Of a stretch of DNA of 64,000 nt, positions 56,940 to 64,000 are shown piece after piece. Made by a program: the position numbers and the translations under genes. Source of the stretch: Diadophis punctatus similis (Eukaryota; Chordata; Lepidosauria; Squamata; Dipsadidae); the NCBI GenBank assembly GCA_023053685.1, contig JALIGW010000002.1, positions 40,446,720-40,510,719 on the forward strand, read 5' to 3'. The notes beneath the pieces were generated by a model. The model was given only the letters and a program-made list of their open reading frames with translations. It searched no databases and was not told where the DNA came from. Position 1 is the stretch's first letter. Each line of letters begins with the position of its first letter.

Positions 56940-59900
56940 TATTGCAGCAATGGAACAGACAAAATATCTTTTTTTAAGGTGTTGATAGGAAGTTTTTAGC
57001 TCTGTTGCATGTGTTGACATGATACTTAGAAAATCTCTATTTTTAAAAATGGAACACTTTAAACTGTCAGATAATGAAAAAATAGTTTGCTTGTTCCCCA
57101 TTCACTACAAATCTCAATAGCAGTTTTACAGCATATGACTATATATATATGTCCTGAATGCACAGCTATCTTAAAAGGACCAACTTCAATTGACAACTCT
57201 GAAAGCTCCATATAAATAACACCATAATTCATCATTCTTAGAACTGAAGAGCCACACTAATTCTTAACCTTTTCCCAAATGTCTTTTTACTTTACTTCAT
57301 TGGGAATAACTTTTTAAATGGGCTATATAACATGCCAAAGAAGGTTAACTATATGAATCTTACAGTTGCAAAAGGTCTTTAATCAAAAATCCGTTGGTGG
57401 AATTTATCACTGCATTTTTATGGCTTCAAGGTATATTAAATTGAGGGCACACAGGAATGTAGCAAAAAAGTGAAGAGAAAGCAGACACAACATCCATTTT
57501 CTGATTTTATCTTGTTAACATTAGTTTTTAGAGATTATTTTGATGTTGAATTGTTAATGTACATTAAGAAAAATGCATAAATTATCATGGTCAGATGAAA
57601 ATGAAATAATATAGTGTTCAGTAACCTGTTTAATTGACATTGCTTAACAATAAAACAAAAAACCTAACTGAAGGACAATAGGATATTAAATAGGCTGATA
57701 AGCTGTGACTTATGTTCAGTTTAGTAAAAGGCCATCCAAGGAAGAGAAGCCTACAATTGGCTATAAATTATCACTAAAACTCCATAGCCTTTTGAAATGT
57801 CTATCAATATGTTTATTAAGTTGTGATCCAGAGATCTTTCTAAGCAGGACAAATGAAGCTAATAAAGCATTTTTACTTCATTATACAATATAAACTCACT
57901 CTTGGCTTAATCAAATTTCTTGCTATTCCAGAACAAAGAGGGAAATCATCTTGAGCTTGGAAATTGCATATAGTTTTACCAATTTTTATCCTTTTATTAC
58001 ATCCATTTTTTGTTGCTCTCCTTTATGTGAGTTATATCAGTTTATGTGATTTTTAATACTGGTTTTTAAATGTAGCTTGGTTCAAAACAAATTCACTCAG
58101 CTTTGTTCTGGTCCTGTAGCTTTCATTGACCACAAAAATAATTTTTGGATGCTTAAAAGCTCTTCTAGGACATAATGACAGTTGGCAGTGGGAACTTCAA
58201 AGAGTTTGATAAATTAGCAGAACGTGTTTTTCCACCATCCACAGAATCCAATCCAAAAATGGTATCATCATTCATCACCATTACTTCAGACAATAAGCAT
58301 TCTTTCCAACTTAAACATTAATCAGAATCTGTTTTCAATTTATTATTTTCCATTTAAAAATAAATTATGGATATAGAACCTTTTAGAATAAGCTAAATAT
58401 CTTAGTATTATAAACTGTCATCAAGGGCAGATAAAAGTAGAAATAATTTTTTTAAGGTAAAATTGTATTTTCTTAAATGATTAGAGTTTACTTAAAGTCT
58501 GAAGAATTTCTAAATGTAGATTCTCTGAGAAAATATAGTTCAGGCTAGCAAAACCATCGAATAATTTTGCCACTAGTGCTTCTAATATTAATATTTTATA
58601 ATAATGTATATTCATAAAGGAACAAAATCAGTGGGACTCTGATATAATATTAAACATTCAAAATTACCTACTTCAGAGTAAATACATTTTGAAAATAGAA
58701 GTAAAGCAATTAAAATATATTTAAAAAGGAATTCTATTAATGTAATGATTCCGTCCTCAAAAAACAAAAACAAAGAAATACACCCCAGATTGAAGAAATA
58801 TATTGTTCCTGTACTTTGACAGAGGACATCTGTATCTATTTTCATATACACACACAGTATGTATGTAGTTTGTATAGGTGTGTACACACACACACACACA
58901 TCTTTATGAAATAAAAATTTAAATAACTCTTATCCTCGCTTGATATGTAGCCTAGAACGTTGTCTCAATTCAGAATTCAATGTTACAACTTCAGAATCAT
59001 ATGGTTCCAAGTAATGCTAAGATAAAGACACTAGCCTATTTTGAGGGGAAAAATATAGAATATTTCTTCATTGGAACAAATCTTGTGAAATTCTATTACA
59101 GCAAATGTAGCTGGCGTTTTGTTAATAACCTAGAAAATGAATAGATTCGTGTAAATATTTACAAAGGCTAATCATTAATTTAAGACAGCTGTGTTCTGAT
59201 CACAACTCTGGAAATAACAAAATAATTGTCTGCGACATCATAAAGATTATAAAACACAGTTCAAAACCCTCACCTATCTCATTTTTTTCTTATTTCTGTA
59301 TTATCAATTCAGAGCACTAATAGCAACACATACAGGTAGCTATAGTTTTTCGATTGATGAAAGAGTAAAGGTGTGTATATTATAATTATTGGTCTAAATT
59401 ATATCCCCCCCGCCGCACCATAAGCAATGGGGAAGCAACTCACCTATGCAAATTGTATCATCTTCCTATTTTTCCGAAAGGAAGACTTTGCATTCAGAGG
59501 AGAGACTAGTCAAATCTTAAGCCTGATTAGCTTGCTCTATTTCTTTATATTTCCATTCTTGTTCCTTAAACTCAGAATCGGATTAAGCTATTTAATTCCC
59601 AAGATTATTAAGAATAGCCTACCTTTAATCAGCCTACAAATACCTACTCTCTTTTTCCTTCACGTGTTCAGAACAGATTCAGAACAGGATAAATTTTCTT
59701 CTTGAATTATGTTTGAAAATTAATCAAATGTAATTTTTCAGACATTTAAAGAGACTGAATATTAAGCAGCAGCCAATTCATATATGACTGCTACCGTGTA
59801 GGTTTTTTTTGCCTGTTATAGTGGGACATCCATGGAGTTTATCCATTTTGACCCATCCATGGAGGGTCAAAAATGTCTAGATGGGGTCTACAGCTGGCGT

Positions 59901-60600
59901 GATTTAGCTCTGGCGGATTGTGTCATCTGCCATCTTGACATTTTAAACCGCCTAATGAACACTCCTGCCTTGGTATAACAGAAGAAAAACAACAACCACC
60001 AGGAAATATTTAAGGCCGCGAAGAAGTTTCATTGAATTTAATGGGGCTTCCTTTCCAGTAACCATGTATAAATTTTCTCTGCCAAGGATTGCTCCTGTGA
60101 CGTTGTGACTATGACAGTACAACTAATTAATGGACCGTGGCTCAAAATACAAACACTGCTTTAAAAAAAAAAGAATAAATGTTGAAAGAATGGCAGCTGG
60201 GACAAGTTTCACTCATACTTTCACAGTCTTAGGCGGGATGTCCCACCCCATTTTAAAAAAGAATGGCATATCAGCATTTTAGAAAGAATACACACAATAT
60301 GATGGGAGTACAAATATTATGCAATAAGGTTACAGTCTTTAACCATAATAACTGAAGGAATGGAATTAAATTGTAGAACAGCTGAACTCAATTGGAAGGG
60401 AGTAACTACTTTTTATGGGTATGGAGAAACTAGGTGGTAGCTAAGGGGTTTTAAATGGTCTGCCTGGAAACAGCTGAGCCCGTTCAGCCTAACACAGGAG
60501 GTTTGTTTGATTGGAATTGTATCCAAATTACTTGAGGAAAAAAAAAAGACAGCTCAGTTCTCCCATGGGTAAGGTAGGAAAGTCCCAAATTGGCAATCAA
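56940..60600. other. Intergenic DNA, nothing recognised
   Basis: AT-rich; short (CA)n at about 58880-58900. No repeat family, RNA or gene I can support. Confidence 0.35.
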
Positions 60601-60603
60601 AAA

Positions 60604-60941
60604 TGTTAGAATATTCATGACTGGGAGAGCCAGTGGTAACAAGGTCAGCCAATGAATAGGCATAGCAACTAAGTCAGCCAATGGGAGCTAACCACTTCTG
60701 AGTCTGTGCAGAGAATCGAAACTAAAAGCTTAAGGCTTGGTGTGGCTCCAGTCTCCACTCTGTACTCTTCCACTCTGAACTTTGCTGTAATGAAACTAAC
60801 TCTCCTGCTTGTGTTTACCTGTAACTGATTGAAGAAGAACTCTGCTAATGGTAAAGATATATATTATTATGTTTATAAAGAAGTTATTGAATCCAGCTGA
60901 ATCAGTCATCTGTGTGTGCTTCTGGTTTTGATTTTGCAACA
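60604..60941 (+). repeat. Solo LTR-like repeat, copy 2
   Basis: TGTTAGAATATTCATGACTG ... TTTTGCAACA. Nearly identical to 63770-64000 over the shared part (e.g. AAAAGCTTAAGGCTTGGTGT and CTCCACTCTGTACTCTTCC). No internal genes adjoin it. Confidence 0.68.
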
Positions 60942-60949
60942 AACTTTTA

Positions 60950-62040
60950 ATAAAAAAAAGAAACAAATAGAAATAACTGCAGGCTATACTCTCCAGTTTC
61001 TCAAAAAGACCACATCTCTGTTACTCAGTGACAAAAGGTAATGATACCTGCAGCAGAAATGGTTAAGCCACATTTCCATTTTTTCTCCTGAGTTCCACAG
61101 AGAGCGTCCTTCATCTTGCAGTACAAAAAGGAAACCAGGTTCATAGCTGCTGGTTAAAACTTGGATTGTGCCATTTGTTCTACTTCCTGCACTTTTCCTA
61201 TTTCAGTGTTAGTCTGCAACACATTTAAACTTCAATTTGATATAATTGGACTAGAGGTATTGAGCGAAGAAAATGGAGGGAACAACTTTGTTAGTGAACT
61301 CTACGGAGGCAAAATCTTTTTAATAGATGTCACACAGCTGAAGGGTTTAGGAAGACTTTATTAAAGAGCTCCTGGGGACAAAAAAAGCCAAAAGTCAGCT
61401 TGCTAATTCCAAACTTCTCTCAATATAAACAGTTAATAATATTAATGTAATATTGATGACACATTTAGAACAAGTATTAATCTGGTATGTTGGAGGAACC
61501 TGCTTAATGCAAATATATCCAGAAATCCAAAACTATAACTTTATGATTTAGTAATGCTAATGGAAATGCGGTGCAAAACACAGCAAGCTTCTTACAAGAA
61601 CGAGATTTTAGTTCGCATTGGTAATGCAATGTCTATTCTTTTAATAGGATTTTTACAATTTTGTTTTAAGAACTGCATAGTACATTGGTAAGAATATTCT
61701 ACTGATACTATATTGACAATTTTGCTGTGTTTAATGAACTCACGATAAAATACTACTTAATATTTTATACCAGGCATCAGAAATCATTTCAAGTGTGCAA
61801 TTTTATGAGCCCCCTTCCCTCAAAAATTCATATGAGCTTGGGTAACAATGTAGAGATTTTGTAAGATTTGGTTTATGAGATTTTTGGATACTTCTCATTT
61901 AAAATTTTAGTTACATTAAAAAAAACACCTTTGGAGGTCAACTGGTCTAATCAGGCTATCATAGGTACTATATGTACAGTGCTTGCTAGGAGAACACCCA
62001 ACTTATTTCCTAATAAAATAAGCTTTTATGAGCCTATTTA
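60950..62040. other. Downstream of NUDT12, nothing recognised
   Basis: No named repeat; may hold part of the NUDT12 3' UTR. Confidence 0.35.
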
Positions 62041-62257
62041 TCAAGAAACTAGGCAACCTTTGATAAAATTTGTCAAAAGAACTGTAAGTATAAATATACA
62101 GGGAGTAATTACAGGAATGTGGGGAATGAAAGAATTGGAAATCTAAAATCAAGAAACTAGGCAACCTTTGATAAAATTTGGCAAAAGAACTGTAAGTATA
62201 AATATTACAGGGAGTAATTACAGGAGTGTGGGGAATGAAAGAATTGGAAATCTAAAA
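62041..62257. repeat. 108-bp tandem duplication
   Basis: Units 62041-62148 and 62149-62257 both start TCAAGAAACTAGGCAACCTT and end GAAAGAATTGGAAATC, with only a few differences, so the duplication is recent. It begins 76 bp past the NUDT12 stop and probably lies in its 3' UTR. Confidence 0.95.
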
Positions 62258-62332
62258 TTACTACTATAATTACATTAAGTTTAATTTTATCTTAAAAGAT
62301 GCAGTTATGATGCAATATATAACTTGCTGAAT

Positions 62333-63540
<1,208 letters not shown>

Positions 63541-63769
63541 TCAAAGAAAGAATAGAACAGTTAATTGACAAAGCTTAATGCAAAGATTGTACCTTGTGCT
63601 TTAAAGTACCCCAAAAGATATGAAACTTTCCTGAGCAATCATTTGTGGCTATTCAAACATCAGCGCATAAACTATTTTCAACAGAAAAATTCATTCTCAA
63701 AAATCAAAAGAATGTCAAAGCAATGTAAGCTTATAATTTCAAAAGATGTAAACTGATTGCACATCTTTG

Positions 63770-64000
63770 TGTTAAGATATTCATGAACTGGGAAAGCCAG
63801 TGGTAACAAGGTCAGCAAACGAATAGGCATAGCAACTAGGTCAGCCAATGGGAGCTAACCACTTCTGAGTCTGTGCAGAGAATCGAAACTAAAAGCTTAA
63901 GGCTTGGTGTGGCTCCAGTCTCCACTCTGTACTCTTCCACTCTGAACTTTGCTGTAATGAAACTAACTCTCCTGCTTGTGTTTACCTGTAACTGATTGAA
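63770..64000 (+). repeat. Solo LTR-like repeat, copy 3, cut by window edge
   Basis: TGTTAAGATATTCATGAACT onward, same orientation as copy 2 and almost identical to it up to the window end. Inside a NUDT12 intron. Confidence 0.68.

Overview
This window is vertebrate nuclear DNA, almost certainly from a squamate reptile and probably a snake. The evidence is the transposon content: Sauria-type tRNA-derived SINEs, a CR1/L3-like LINE whose 3' end runs into an (ATTCT)n microsatellite, chicken-like CR1 tails, many hAT miniature elements and abundant long microsatellites. There is no bacterial or viral gene organisation. The assignment to snakes is inference from repeat families recognised by eye.

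Two protein genes are present, both on the minus strand. (1) PDZPH1 (PDZ and pleckstrin homology domains 1) spans 52725 down to 7111. I could assemble 11 coding exons by hand. Every junction has a splice consensus, every phase fits, and the frame is open from an ATG preceded by an in-frame stop to a TGA. The model gives 2832 nt, or 943 aa: a long, probably disordered N-terminus (one 1486-nt exon), a class-I-like PDZ domain split over exons 4-5, then two PH domains over exons 6-8 and 9-11. Intron 1 uses a GC-AG donor. (2) NUDT12 (peroxisomal/cytosolic Nudix NAD(H) pyrophosphatase) is represented by its last two coding exons, 63536-63337 and 62440-62333; the rest lies beyond the right edge. The two genes are tandem, about 9.6 kb apart, which agrees with the mammalian Pdzph1-Nudt12 neighbourhood. 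The human PDZPH1 copy is known as a pseudogene, so an intact frame here is informative.

Region by region: 1-7110 lies beyond the PDZPH1 stop codon and holds microsatellites, three hAT-like miniature elements, a ~310-bp imperfect tandem repeat and a CR1/L3 LINE tail. 7111-52725 is the PDZPH1 locus, with introns full of SINEs, LINE remnants and hAT or Tc1/mariner-type elements; many hAT copies keep perfect 8-bp target-site duplications. 52726-62332 is intergenic and mostly unremarkable AT-rich DNA, with one hAT, one SINE, one foldback repeat and one LTR-like element. 62333-64000 is the 3' end of NUDT12, with a second LTR-like copy in its intron at the window edge.

The strongest leads outside the genes are a multi-copy hAT family whose copies carry palindromes resembling NRF1 sites (GCGCATGCGC), a near-perfect ~320-bp hairpin element sitting inside a compound microsatellite, a hAT nested in a hAT, and two very similar LTR-like copies on either side of the last NUDT12 exons.
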